From: Flabesymbios commensalis
Taxonomy: Eukaryota; Annelida; Polychaeta; Terebellida; Flabelligeridae
Length of the DNA stretch: 64,000 bases
Assembly: GCA_964017125.1 (NCBI GenBank)
Contig: OZ024915.1
Span: 73,724,032-73,788,031, forward strand
Direction: 5' to 3'
Shown: positions 45,117 to 57,500 of the stretch, in pieces
How the letters are laid out: the number at the start of each line of letters is the position of its first letter
Numbering within the stretch: the stretch's first letter is position 1
The notes under the pieces: generated by a model
Databases searched by the model: none
The model's input: the letters and a program-made list of their open reading frames with translations, nothing else
Told to the model about the DNA's origin: nothing
Program-made: the position numbers and the translations under genes

Positions 45117-46320
45117 CTGGGATAAATATGAAAAAATACATAGCGTCTACGTATATTTATATATATTGTCATATTAATAATATATTACAGACAAGGACTT
45201 TTAATAGTTTTGTCAAATAATTACAAAAGAAAGCTACCCGTTTGTTTCCCAGTTGGTTATTTGTACACACTTTTCCATTCGATCATATAAGGACGTTTAG
45301 AGAGCTGATTACCAGCAAAAATGGGTTTGAAAACGGCTATACGTCAGGACTGTCCATCTTGCCGTATCAGGTCTGACCGTCAGACTACCAGTCTGCCGGT
45401 GGCAGACAACTGGATAGATGAAGATGGGACTGTCGGGATAGGCGGCTAATAAATTTTGTTTTCATTCGTCTGCACAAAACACAGTCGCTATACCAATAAA
45501 CTATACACCATGGTGTCTTTATAAATCTATAGTGTTCTGTGGATGTAGGCATCGTGCTAAATAATTGAACTCTGTCTCTTTTACACTTTTTTGAGCCTAA
45601 GTGCGCTAAATGGAACCCAGAGAAGCATTCATCATACCCAGAGATACGTTATTTTTTCTCCAATAGGCGTGTTTTTTAATTCCAGTGTGATAATGGAAAA
45701 TTTTAACATATTTTCAGCAAGACGAATCCACGAAATAAATGTATGCTGCTTGGATATAGCCAGTAGGTTTATGTAGCTTCAACAAATCAAACATTTAAAC
45801 CATTGACAATCTAAGAAAAGGTTAATAAAATACTTAATAATTAAACAGAATTGTTAACTAGTTTAATTTTATTTTCATTTAGCTTATTACGGTAAGTTTA
45901 AAAAATATGGATGATTAAAATTGGGGTTATTTTGTACAGCAATAAAAGCTCAAAATATTGAAGAATACATAGCAGAACTCTCACCAGACTGGCATAATAT
46001 GTTTATTGACAAGCATTGTATGCATTTATATATACACATGTATACACCTCTATGCATAACTGGTAAAAATACTCTCATATTAAATACATAAATGATTAAT
46101 AGCCATGATAAATGTGTGGTACTTAATTTATTGTATTTATGAGGTACACCCCTCATATCTCATTAAACTTAATGAAGCACATAGTCTGAATTTGATAGCA
46201 TTATTCAATCAAAATACATGTATTATATGTACATATGTAGTTAGGGGGGTTGAGATATGCTGATATCACCACTTAGGCTTTATCCTGCTAGTTTATTTGC
46301 TAAGTTAATTTATTTAAATT
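45117..46320. other. Non-coding stretch
   Basis: AT-rich, with short frames (45591-45776, 45950-46156) lacking any recognisable domain. The piece gacggtcagactaccagtctgccgg near 45376 is a small imperfect palindrome. Confidence 0.5.
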
Positions 46321-46326
46321 TTCACC

Positions 46327-46371
46327 CAATTGAAGTTGTGTCTCGCTAGCGCGACCCACAACTTCAAGTGA
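46327..46371. repeat. Hairpin related to the 19.3-kb element
   Basis: Arms caattgaagttgtg and cacaacttcaagtg around tctcgctagcgcgaccc. The same core (gtctcgctgcagcgaccc) is found near 19355. Confidence 0.65.
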
Positions 46372-46439
46372 CTGAAAATTACTCATACTTATTTAATTTG
46401 AGCAAACATATGTGCAAATCTAGACGTTTAAGCACACAT

Positions 46440-47765
46440 TGTTATCCCAATAAGTGATCACTTTGTGGCAATATAAGTGAGAGGTGTTCTATGAGTCATC
46501 ACAAGGTGGCAATATAAGTGAGGAGTGTTCTATGAGTCATCACTCGGTGGCAATATAAGTGAGGAGCGTGTTATAAGTCATCACTTGGTGGCAATATAAG
46601 TGAGGAGTGTGTTATAAGTCATCACTTGGTGGCAATATAAGTGAGGAATGTTCTATGAGTCATCACAAGGTGGCAATATAAGTGAGGAGTGTGTTATAAG
46701 TCATCACTTGGTGCAATATAAGTGAGGAGCGTGTTATAAGTCATCACTTGGTGGCAATATAAGTGAGGAGTGTGTTATGAGTCACCACCTGGTGGCAATA
46801 TATGTGAGGAGTGTGTTATAAGTCATCACTTGGTGGCAATATATGTAAGAAGTGTGTTATGAGTCATCACCTGGTGGCAATATAAGTGAGGAATGTGTTG
46901 TGAGTCATCACTTGGTGGTAATATAAGTGAGGAGTGTGTTACGAGTCATCACTTGGTGGCAATATATGTAAGGAGTGTGTTATGAGTCATCACCTGGTGG
47001 CAATATAAGTGAGGAGTGTGCTATGAGTCATCACTTGGTGGCAATATATGTAAGGAGTGTGTTATAAGTCATCACTTGGTGGCAATATAAGTGAGGAGTG
47101 TGTTATATGTCATCACAAGGTGGCAATATAAGTGAGGAGTGTGTTATAAGTCATCACTTGGTGGCAATATATGTAAGGAGTGTGTTATGAGTCATCACTT
47201 GGTGGCAATATAAGTGAGGAGTGTGTTATAAGTCATCACTTAATGGTAATATAAGTGAGGAGTGTTCTATGAGTCATCACTTGGTGGTAATATAAGTGAG
47301 GAGCGTGTTATAAGTCATCATTTGGTGGCAATATGAGTGAGGAGTGTGTTATGAGTCATCACTTGGTGCAATATAAGTGAGGAGTGTGTTATGAGTCATC
47401 ACTTGGTGGCAATATAAGTGAGGAGTGGGTTATGAGTCATCACCTGGTGGCAATATAAGTGAGGAGTGTTCTATGAGTCATCACAAGGTGGCAATATAAG
47501 TGAGGAGTGTGTTATAAGTCATCACTTGGTGGCAATATATGTAAGTAGTGTGTTATGAGTCATCACTTGGTGGCAATATAAGTGAGGAGTGTGCTATGAG
47601 TCATCACTTGGTGGCAATATATGTGAGGAGTGTGTTATGAGTCATCACCAGGTGGCAATATAAGTGAGGAGTGTGTTATAAGTCATCACTTGGTGGCAAT
47701 ATAAGTGAGGAGTGTGTTATGAGTCATCACTTGGTGGCAATATATGTGAGGAGTGTGTTATAAAT
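46440..47765. repeat. 41-bp minisatellite, about 32 units
   Basis: The unit is about gtcatcacttggtggcaata then taagtgaggagtgtgttata. Frequent variants are aaggtgg for ttggtgg, tatgtaaggag for taagtgaggag, and gttatgag for gttataag. Some units are one base short. No long frame stays open. The array ends at about 47765 in taaatcacaaaaaatt. Confidence 0.93.
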
Positions 47766-48510
47766 CACAAAAAATTATTTTTTGCATACCACCAACTAGA
47801 ATAATGCTTCTTCGCTGACACTGTTATATACAAAAGGCCCGTGCAAATAATTTATAGCTCAATAATACAATATCAAATAAAATGATGCTTCAAAATTACA
47901 TATACATTCAAATATGCCAGTCTGTTGATTAAAATGTAAAATACTCATTTACATATCACAAACTTAGATAATGCTTTGTCTTTTAAAACGATAACATTTG
48001 CTGTTATATAAAAAAGTGATGTGTGGTAAATTTAAAGCACAATAAAAATATAACATACATACACAATGTAAAAATATGTGGGTCAATGCACTGAATTGCA
48101 TCACACAAATAAATGAACTAGGATACAACATAAATATTACGAGATTGAAATTTAATATTAGATTGATATTTATATAAAATATCACGGAAATCAGTTGTAC
48201 TGGAATTACTGAAATGTGTAGTTTAAATACATTAAATGAAACAATAAAATCACTTATATGGGCATCCAACCAAATCTGGTGGATTATTTCTCATTTCTAC
48301 AATATTTACCAGTTGGAAAAGATTTCATATAGAGCAAATATTTCATTTACACAAACCTGTAAATACATTCTAATCATATATATATATAGCTTATTTTATG
48401 TTGATATTTTGGATGTCGCAGTGTTCAGTTGTTGTCAACATCATCTAATGAGCTGGTTCCTTTAGAGAGACAATATTAACATTTGGAATCAGGCAGTTTA
48501 ATTCCTCTTC
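47766..48510. other. AT-rich stretch, possible 3' flank of the EGF receptor gene
   Basis: No frame of note. If the tentative last exon at 48511-48534 is real, this would hold the 3' UTR on the minus strand. No clean AATAAA was found close by, though ATTAAA-like hexamers occur. Confidence 0.35.
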
Positions 48511-48534
48511 TCAGTTCGCCTTCGTGGACCTTAT
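48511..48534 (-). CDS. Tentative last exon of the EGF receptor gene
   Basis: Preceded on the minus strand by a strong acceptor, ctttttcttgtag. The 52950-53035 exon ends in phase 0; joined here the frame reads IRSTKAN then stop. An alternative phase-1 reading (KVHEGELRRGIKLPDSKC, stop) is longer but would need another exon before it. Distance and lack of RNA evidence keep this weak. Confidence 0.35.
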   Translation of the reverse strand: MRSTKAN

Positions 48535-51500
48535 CTACAAGAAAAAGATTTTTTTTATAAATACTATTTGTCTCAAATCAACGAAAGCAAAGCGAGATGC
48601 TAGAGCATATTTATAGAACATACAATTTATGCTCGTATAAAATATGGCAGGTGTGGTTCATTTGAAGTTGACTTTTCAATCCAAAGCCCAACCCGCATCT
48701 TGAAAATTGATAATTTGTTGCGTCACTGTTTGCGCAATTGTTTGATGATCATGCTCCACTACTTATGGATAGAATACTGGTGTAATGTTCTGAATCAATG
48801 CTATATGCGTATATTGAGAACGGTTCAAGAATTTTTAATTTAAAAATAATATCACTGCTTGATATTATACTTTACAAATCGTGGGTATATCTTGGAAAAC
48901 AGGTAGCCTTTCCATAAGAGTTTAGCCTCTGATTAGATGTCCAAATTATGTGTAGTCAGAAAATGCAAACATCAAAGAATAAGGTATAAACTCGAAAGTC
49001 CAGTCCACCTACAAGGAAACGTTTACACAATGTGCACATTGTGAATGTGTTCTGCTCCATTTTAGTGATTTCCACAGAGCTAGTCTCAAGCGTGTTTAAA
49101 AAGAAAACTATTGCATAACAAAAGGAAACTCATGTGTTTAAAATGCAGTATGTTTTTGTATTTTTTCAGGATCAGTAGGATATATAGCTTCATACGAGGT
49201 AAATTTTCATGATTGTCAACATTGAAATATTCTCATCCCAAGGCGTTCCTTTAAACCTTGCAATTATGTAATAGGCAGACAAAGTGGCCAACGAATGCAG
49301 TAGAATACAAAATTGTTGGATACATATATTAGCTGGAATTAGTATAAGATTTATATTAGATATTGTAAATACTGTAAATAACTAACTTGTAAATAACCCA
49401 TGGTAAATATAAATATAAAGGATCGTTGTTCAAAATTGTATATTTAAAACCAGTTATAAACACCCAAGCAAATCATAAGCTATGAAAATGGTTGTGATGC
49501 CTACGGCTGGCGCGTAAACTGTGGAATTAGTGCGAAGTGTATACTGACAGTCCTGTCCAACTATGTGATGTTTCCTGGACGAACACATAAACATCTTTAT
49601 TATCGTGTAAAATAAACACTAGATGTTGGTGTGGTAACCCAGAAGTACATATTATGACTTAGAGTATCCACCTGCACGCTGGTTTCCCAATAGTATCTAG
49701 AGCTGGCTTTGTGATGTGGTAAACCTCCCTGTTAGTGACTCTGTCATCAGAGCCCCAGGTAAGAAAGGATGAGGCAATGGTATCTAGAGCTAGCCGTGTG
49801 ATGTGGTGAACCTCCCTGTTAGTGACTCTGTCATCAGAGCCCCAGGGAAGCAGGGATAAGGGACTGGTATCTAGAGCTAGCCTTGTGATGTGGTAAACAT
49901 CCCTGTTAGTGACTCTGTCATCAGAGCCCCGGGTAAGCAGGGATGAGGGACTGGTATCTAGAGCTGGCTTTGTGATGTAATAAACCTCCCTGTTAGTGAC
50001 TCTGTCATCAGAGCCCCAGGGAAGCAGGGATAAGGGACTGGTATCTAGAGCTGGCTTTGTGATGTAATAAACCTCCCTGTTAGTGACTCTGTCATCAGAG
50101 CCCCAGGTAAGCAGGGATGAGGGTCTGGTATCTAGAGCTGGCTTTGTGATGTAATAAACCTCCCTGTTAGTGACTCTGTCATCAGAGCCCCAGGGAAGCA
50201 GGGATAAGGGACTGGTATCTAGAGCTGGCTTTGTGATGTAATAAACCTCCCTGTTAGTGACTCTGTCATCAGAGCCCCAGGGAAGCAGGGATAAGGGACT
50301 GGTATCTAGAGCTGGCTTTGTGATGTGGTAAACCTCCCTGTTAGTGACTCTGTCATCAGAGCCCCAGGGAAGCAGGGATAAGGGACTGGTATCTAGAGCT
50401 GGCTTTGTGATGTGGTGAACCTCCCTGTTAGTGACTCTGTCATCAGAGCCCCAGGTAAGCAGGGATGAGGGACTGGTATCTAGAGCTAGCCGTGTGGTGT
50501 GGTAAACCTCCCTGTTAGTGACTCTGTCATCAGAGCCCCAGGTAAGCAGGGATAAGGGACTGGTATCTAGAGCTGGCTTTGTGATGTGGTGAACCTCCCT
50601 GTTAGTGACTCTGTCATTAGAGCCCCAGGGAAGCAGGGATGAGGGACTGGTATCTAGAGCTGGCTTTGTGATGTGGTAAACCTCCCTGTTAGTGACTCTG
50701 TCATCAGAGCCCCAGGGAAGCAGGGATGAGGGACTGGTATCTACAGCTGGCTTTGTGATGTGGTAAACTTCCCTGTTAGTGACTCTGTCGTTAGGGCCCC
50801 GGGTAAGCAGGGATGAGGCAATGGTATCTAGAGCTGGCCGTGTGATGTGGTAAACCTCCCTGTTAGTGACTCTGTCGTTAGGGCCCGGGTAAGCAAGGAT
50901 GAGGCAATGGTATCTAGAGCTGGCCGTGTGATGTGGTAAACCTCCCTGTTAGTGACTCTGTCGTTAGGGCCCGGGTAAGCAAGGATGAGGCAATGGTATC
51001 TAGAGCTAGCCGTGTGATGTGGTAAACCTCCCTGTTAGTGACTCTGTCATCAGAGCCCTGGGTAAGCAGGGATGAGGGACTGGTATCTAGAGCTGGCTTT
51101 GTGATGTGGTAAACCTCCCTGTTAGTGACTCTGTCGTTAGGGCCCCGGATAAGAAGGGATGAGGGACTGGTATCTAGAGCTGGCCTTGTGATGTGGTAAA
51201 CCTCCCTGTTAGTGACTCTGTCATCAGAGCCCCGGGTAAGCAGGGATGAGGGACTGGTATCTAGAGCTGGCTTTGTGATGTGGTAAACCTCCCTGTTAGT
51301 GACTCTGTCATCAGAGCCCCAGGGAAGCAGGGATGAGGGACTGGTATCTAGAGCTGGCCTTGTGATGTGGTGAACCTCCCTGTTAGTGACTCTGTCATCA
51401 GAGCCCTGGGTAAGCAGGGATGAGGGACTGGTATCTAGAGCTGGCTTTGTGATGTGGTAAACCTCCCTGTTAGTGACACTATCATTAGGGTCCCGGGTAA

Positions 51501-54500
51501 GCAGGGATGAGGGAATGGTATCTAGAGCGGGCTTTGTGATGTGGTAAACCTCCCTGTTAGTGACTCTGTCATTAGGGTCCTGGGTAAGCAGGGATGAGGG
51601 ACTGGTATCTAGAGCTGGCTTTGTGATGTGGTGAACCTCCCTGTTAGTGACTCTGTCGTTAGGGTCCCGGGTAAGCAGGGATGAGGGACTGGTATCTAGA
51701 GCTAGCCGTGTGATGTGGTGAACCTCCCTGTTAGTGACTCTGTCATTAGAGCCCCAGGGAAGCAGGGATGAGGGACTGGTATCTAGAGCTAGCCTTGTGA
51801 TGTTGTGAACCTCCCTGTTAGGGACTCTGTCATTAGAGCCCCAGGGAAGCAGGAATGAGGGACTGGTATCTAGAGCTGGCCTTGTGATGTGGTAAACATC
51901 CCTGTTAGTGACTCTGTCATTAGGGTCCTGGGTAAGCAGGGATGAGGGAATGGTATCTAGAGCTGGCTTTGTGATGTGGTAAACCTCCCTGTTAGTGACT
52001 CTGTCGTTAGGGTCCCGGGTAAGCAGGGATGAGGGACTGGTATCTAGAGCTGGCCTTGTGATGTGGTGAACCTCCCTGTTAGTGACTCTGTCATCAGAGC
52101 CCCGGGTAAGCAGGGATGAGGGACTGGTATCTAGAGCTGGCTTTGTGATGTGGTGAACCTCCCTGTTAGTGACTCTGTCATTAGAGCCCCAGGGAAGCAG
52201 GGATGAGGGACTGGTATCTAGAGCTAGCCTTGTGATGTTGTGAACCTCCCTGTTAGTGACTCTGTCATTAGAGCCCCAGGTAAGCAGGGATGAGGGAATG
52301 GTATCTAGAGCTGGCTTTGTGATGTGGTAAACCTCCCTGTTAGTGACTCTGTCATTAGAGCCCCGGGTAAGCAGGGATGAGGGACTGGTATCTAGAGCTG
52401 GCTTTGTGATGTGGTGAACCTCCCTGTTAGTGACTCTGTCATTAGAGCTCCAGGGAAGCAGGGATGAGGGACTGGTATCTAGAGCTGGCTTTGTGATGTG
52501 GTGAACCTCCCTGTTAGTGACTCTGTCATTAGAGCCCCGGGTAAGCAGGGATGAGGGACTGGTATCTAGAGCTGGCTTTGTGATGTGGTGAACCTCCCTG
52601 TTAGTGACTCTGTCATTTGAGCCCCAGGGAAGCAGGGATGAGGGAGTGGTATCTAGAGCTAGCCTTGTGATGTGGTAAACCTCCCTCTTGGTGACTTTGT
52701 CGTTAGGGCCCCGGGTAAACAGGGACGAGGGAGAAGGCGACCTACCAGCCAGCGCCAGCAGGGGACGCTACGCGATTCGTTGGCCAGTGTCGCCTATAGA
52801 CAATTGGTGGGAGGGCTGTGGGTTTTGTGGTCTGCATGCATGCATATCTCACAAATAATCCAAATGTCAACAATATAGTGGTAGGTAAAGAGTGACAATA
52901 AGCATACTAAATGAGTCTGGAGAGTTACATTGATTTGACTTATCTGTACCTCTTTGTTTTTATTTGCATCAATTTCTTCCTCTTTCAGCTTTTCATATGG
53001 TGCTTTTTCTGGAAAATAGTTTTCATAATCAACGGCTGAAATTGAGAACAACATCACCCAACTCTTCACAAAAAAGGTACCCTAAGATATCATATTTAAT
53101 CACAATATTATCTGTTTCAAAAATGACGGTTGAAAACAATATCTGTCAGTTATTGAATAAATCATTGAGTATCGTAGTATGATCTTATTGAATCCTACAA
53201 AAACTCTTATTTATTACTAAACGAATTGTAACAATGTTCATTTAATACCTACCTGGTTTACACTCAATGTCCTCACTTAAATACATTTTCCTTTCATTCA
53301 GCATTCCGTATTGTGCTTCTTCTAATGAATGTCCTACACCATCAGAATATGAAATTAGTCATCAATGTATGGGTAGTATTTAGCTCTTTGTTACAGTCGC
53401 TATACAAAGATTTGCATTTGCTAATAAAGACTGAGCCATGAGCGCGGACCACCTTCGAAACATCTAGATTAATAGATCTGAAAATTTAGAACCCTGTTAT
53501 CCAGATGGGCCGAATAAAACCCATCTGAGACTTTGGTTCAGCATTGGCTAACAACACACCACCAAATTAGATTTATTACCTGTGTATTTGTCTCGCAAGT
53601 GCACGTACATGTCATTTGAAAACAAATTAACAATGTAAAAGATCAAACAATATCACGTACCAGCAGCCACATTGTAGTATGAATGATCTGAGCCTTGGAT
53701 GTTCGGAGAGGAAACTGGTGGATCACTTTGTATTTTTCTCAGTTCCACGACGTCTACGAATGGAAAATATTAATTGAATGGTCATGTGTTTTAGTGGGTG
53801 GTAGAATGATTGACAGCATAGAAGTGGTGTCATTTTTTCTATATAAATAGAACATTTACATAGAGGTAAGGATGCTGAGACGAATATCACATTAAAGCAA
53901 TAAGCCCGTTTGTCTTGGCAAATTTACATACCATAAGCCACGATGTCGTATGTAAGAGCTGAGGCTTGGTTGTTTGGATCAGAGGGAAATGGTGGGTCAT
54001 TTTGTCCTTTCCGTTGTTGCACGACGTCTATAAAAGAAAAAGAAAAACTAATTGACTGGGGATGTGATTTGAGTGAGCGGTGAAATTATAGTAATGATTT
54101 GACAATATCCATATTAATATGAACATTTCATAGGGCTCAATATGCAAAGATAAATATCTTTAAGGGAATCAGCCCATTTGATTTGGCCCATTTCACTCAT
54201 TTTATTTGGCTTTGATTTTTTTACATTTCACTTAGTCTATATATTTATAAAGAAAAGGTTATATGTCCCTCCCTCCCTCCCTCCCTCCCTCCTTTCTTCC
54301 TTCCTTCCTTCCTTCCTTCCTTCCTTCCTTCCTTCCTTCCTTCCTTCCTTCCTTCCTTCCTTCCTTCCTTCCTTCCTTCCTTCCTTCCTTCCTACCTTCC
54401 TTCCTGCCTGCCTTCCTGCCTGCCTGCTGGTGATACTGAGTTTGCAGACGAAATTCTAACTCGAAAAAATAATTATGTTCCCATTTTGACCACAAAATAC

Positions 54501-57500
54501 TCCGCCGATTTAGAACATCAAACCTAACTAGAAGGGGATGATACTATATGGCATCACTGGAGAACATCTTATTTATATAATTTTGATAAAATTTATGTAC
54601 GGCCAATACATACTGTTGTATTATAGATGTATACAATAACCTTAATATGCTTATTATTCACATTTGATAAATTAGAGAAGACATGGTTATCTGGAAACTG
54701 GACATGGTATCGTGACGGGTCACGTGTCAATATAACTCTGCACCTCACGATACCAGTTCCAGTTTGTCGTGTTTACAGACACAATATATACACTTCAGAG
54801 ATTAACACTTACCCCCAGCCACGGTGTAGTAATTACAAGGCGTAGCTTGGGTGTTTGGACCCGGAAGAACTGTTTGATCCTGTTCACCTTTCTTTTTTCC
54901 ACGACGTCTATAAAACAGCAAAGTCAGTTACAGAGTGTAAATACTTATAAGCGTAATACAAAGCTCTGGTAATATGCCATACAAGATCTCAACTATTGTA
55001 CGTTTAGTCAAACAAACTAAAACATGTAATAACAGTGAGAATAGTTTCAGAGGTACGCCTATCATTCTGCATGTAAAAAAATGTATTTTTGTATATTATA
55101 AGGTCTCTACTCTGGCCAGCTCAGCATAGATATGTGTACAAACATGAGCTAAATCACCTTTCGTTCATTCACAATACAAATATGTAATAATGTGTACAAA
55201 CTGACATGATTGATGGAAACATATACACAAATGAGCACATTTGAAAAGATGTGTGTGCTATAATCATGTTTGATGTACTCTTCATAACAGATGATAATGT
55301 GTGTACCATCTGTTACAAACGCTATATTCAGTTATTAACGTTGTCCAAACTTTAATGGGACCATATGATTTGTCTTTGCTTAATTGAAATATTTCCACTA
55401 AATCGAAATTAAAAATTAAGTGTAATACCACTTTGCGATTAGTTTTAGAGGGTTTGAGATTCATTGGATGGTTAATTGGATATACTTTTGAGATCAAGGT
55501 AAAATGTCAAGGTGATTGTGAATAAAATGTGTAGCTGACACAGTGAAGTAGATGCAACGGCCACATCAGCATAATAATGCTATCTGGGACATATCATTTA
55601 ATACATTGTTAAATAATTAAAACTCAATTCTAACGTTGGTTAGTAGGTCACTATGTCTTTGATTGAAAAATATAGATAGTTCGTTTATGTGGGATAAAAA
55701 CAAATTGCAGTTATAGCAAATTAGCACGTTCAGAAAACTTGAAAACTGTACATGTCAATTTTGACAAATACATTTATATGTAGTTGCATAGCCTACTGAT
55801 CTTAATTAAAAATATTTATAAATCGTGAAACAATTTAAAAGACTAAACTAGTTTTATTTCCAAGTCATATATTGCAATGTAAACAAAACTGTGTACATTA
55901 TACAAAACGTTATACTACAAATATCCACCGTCTCAGACCGCGGTATCAAATGTACTTCAAAAGGCTCCGACGGTATTTGCTGTGCGAAAGTGAGGACTGG
56001 GGGATTTCCCTGCAGCACCGATTGTCTGCCAACGCTGTGCCGACGGCATCAACATGTAGCCTAATACTGTGCTAATATTCAACCATCCTTTAGGTGTACA
56101 TATGTTTTTTGGGGGTTTGCTCTTGATTTTTAGAAACGTTGATATTTTTTTTTAGGTCTAAAAAAATTGCAAAAATTGAAATCATCATCTGCGGAGTATA
56201 CTACTTCACTACAAAATTTAAAAACCCAATTATTGTCATCCCACGGAGTCATTTTTGGCAGTGATACCAAGCTCTTACCTTATGAAAATAATGATAAACA
56301 CCACAACACATATTATGATAACGATGCAAATGCCTCCCCCAGCGGCTCCTCCAATCACAGGCCCTGAAGATGTCCCAGGAGAGTCCGCCAAAACTGTAAC
56401 ATTGTTAAATATTTGGTACAAAAAACACCATGAAATTCTAAATCAATCTCCAATGTAATTTCAAAGGATTCTTAAAACATCATCTTAATGATTGGAGCTA
56501 CAAACGTATTGTCACATGACTAGATCAGTAAAGCACAGCTGGCTTATCAAGCTTGACGAGGAGAGAGCTTGAGAAATGTATTTACGCTCATTAACCGTTA
56601 CATCTCTGAAATATTTTCGCATAAACTATGGAAACCAAAGGTTTTTTTTCAAAATCATCATAAACTTCTTAGTTAGCTCTTTCCGCTTGATTCAAATACT
56701 TATGTTATGGGTCTACTGCTATTAGAAATATTTTATTTTTTTCAGTGCGGGGATCGTCTTTATACGTCAGAATCTGCAATTTTAGACAGTATACAAAACA
56801 GTTGTCAAGTTGTGAGTTTCTGCGCAAGCATCAGCTCGCGAAAGTATTGTTACTCTAACAAATTCTTCTCCAAACCAGAAACAATATTTGACATAATCGT
56901 TAACTTAAGAAATATTGAATATATAAACCAGTTTGTTTTTTCTCTCCTCATCGATATTACATTATGACATTATAATCGACTATTACATTTTACATACATC
57001 TTACATACTTTACCTATGTACTAAAGGTCCAGCTATAGATCCCTACGTTCAACTAATGTTGACACCTAATTATTGAACACAAGAATGATTTCAGCTAAAC
57101 TCCAGTTCTCATTAATTAAATTGCGTAAGACTATACCTGGACCATGAAGCTATGACATACCTATACATGAGTCATCTGTTCTCCCATAGACTATACCTGG
57201 ACCATGAAGCTATGACTCACCTTTACACGAGTCATCTTTTCTCACATATCCTTCTTCACAATAGCAGGTGAATCCACCTTGTGTGTTATGACAGACTTGA
57301 TCACAACCATGATCATTAGAAGCACATTCATCTATATCCTGACATATGTTACCATCATGAATAAAGCCACTGGAGCAAACACATTGATATCCACCAGCGT
57401 CATTAACACAAATCATGTGTGGCTCATCACACGTGTGATCATTATCAGAAACACACTCAATATATTCCACACAGTGTTTGCCGTCTGGTCCAAGTCGGAA

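Noticed and set aside
46440-52735. Regularly spaced repeats that could suggest CRISPR
   Set aside because: Units are contiguous with no unique spacers, are too long or variable, and lie in an animal genome without cas genes.
52672-52878. 68-residue plus-strand frame at the array edge
   Set aside because: Begins in the last 87-bp unit and lies opposite the receptor intron; no domain or conservation.
54178-54495. Poly-(Leu-Pro-Ser) and poly-(Lys-Glu-Gly-Arg) frames
   Set aside because: Both are translations of the CCTT microsatellite.
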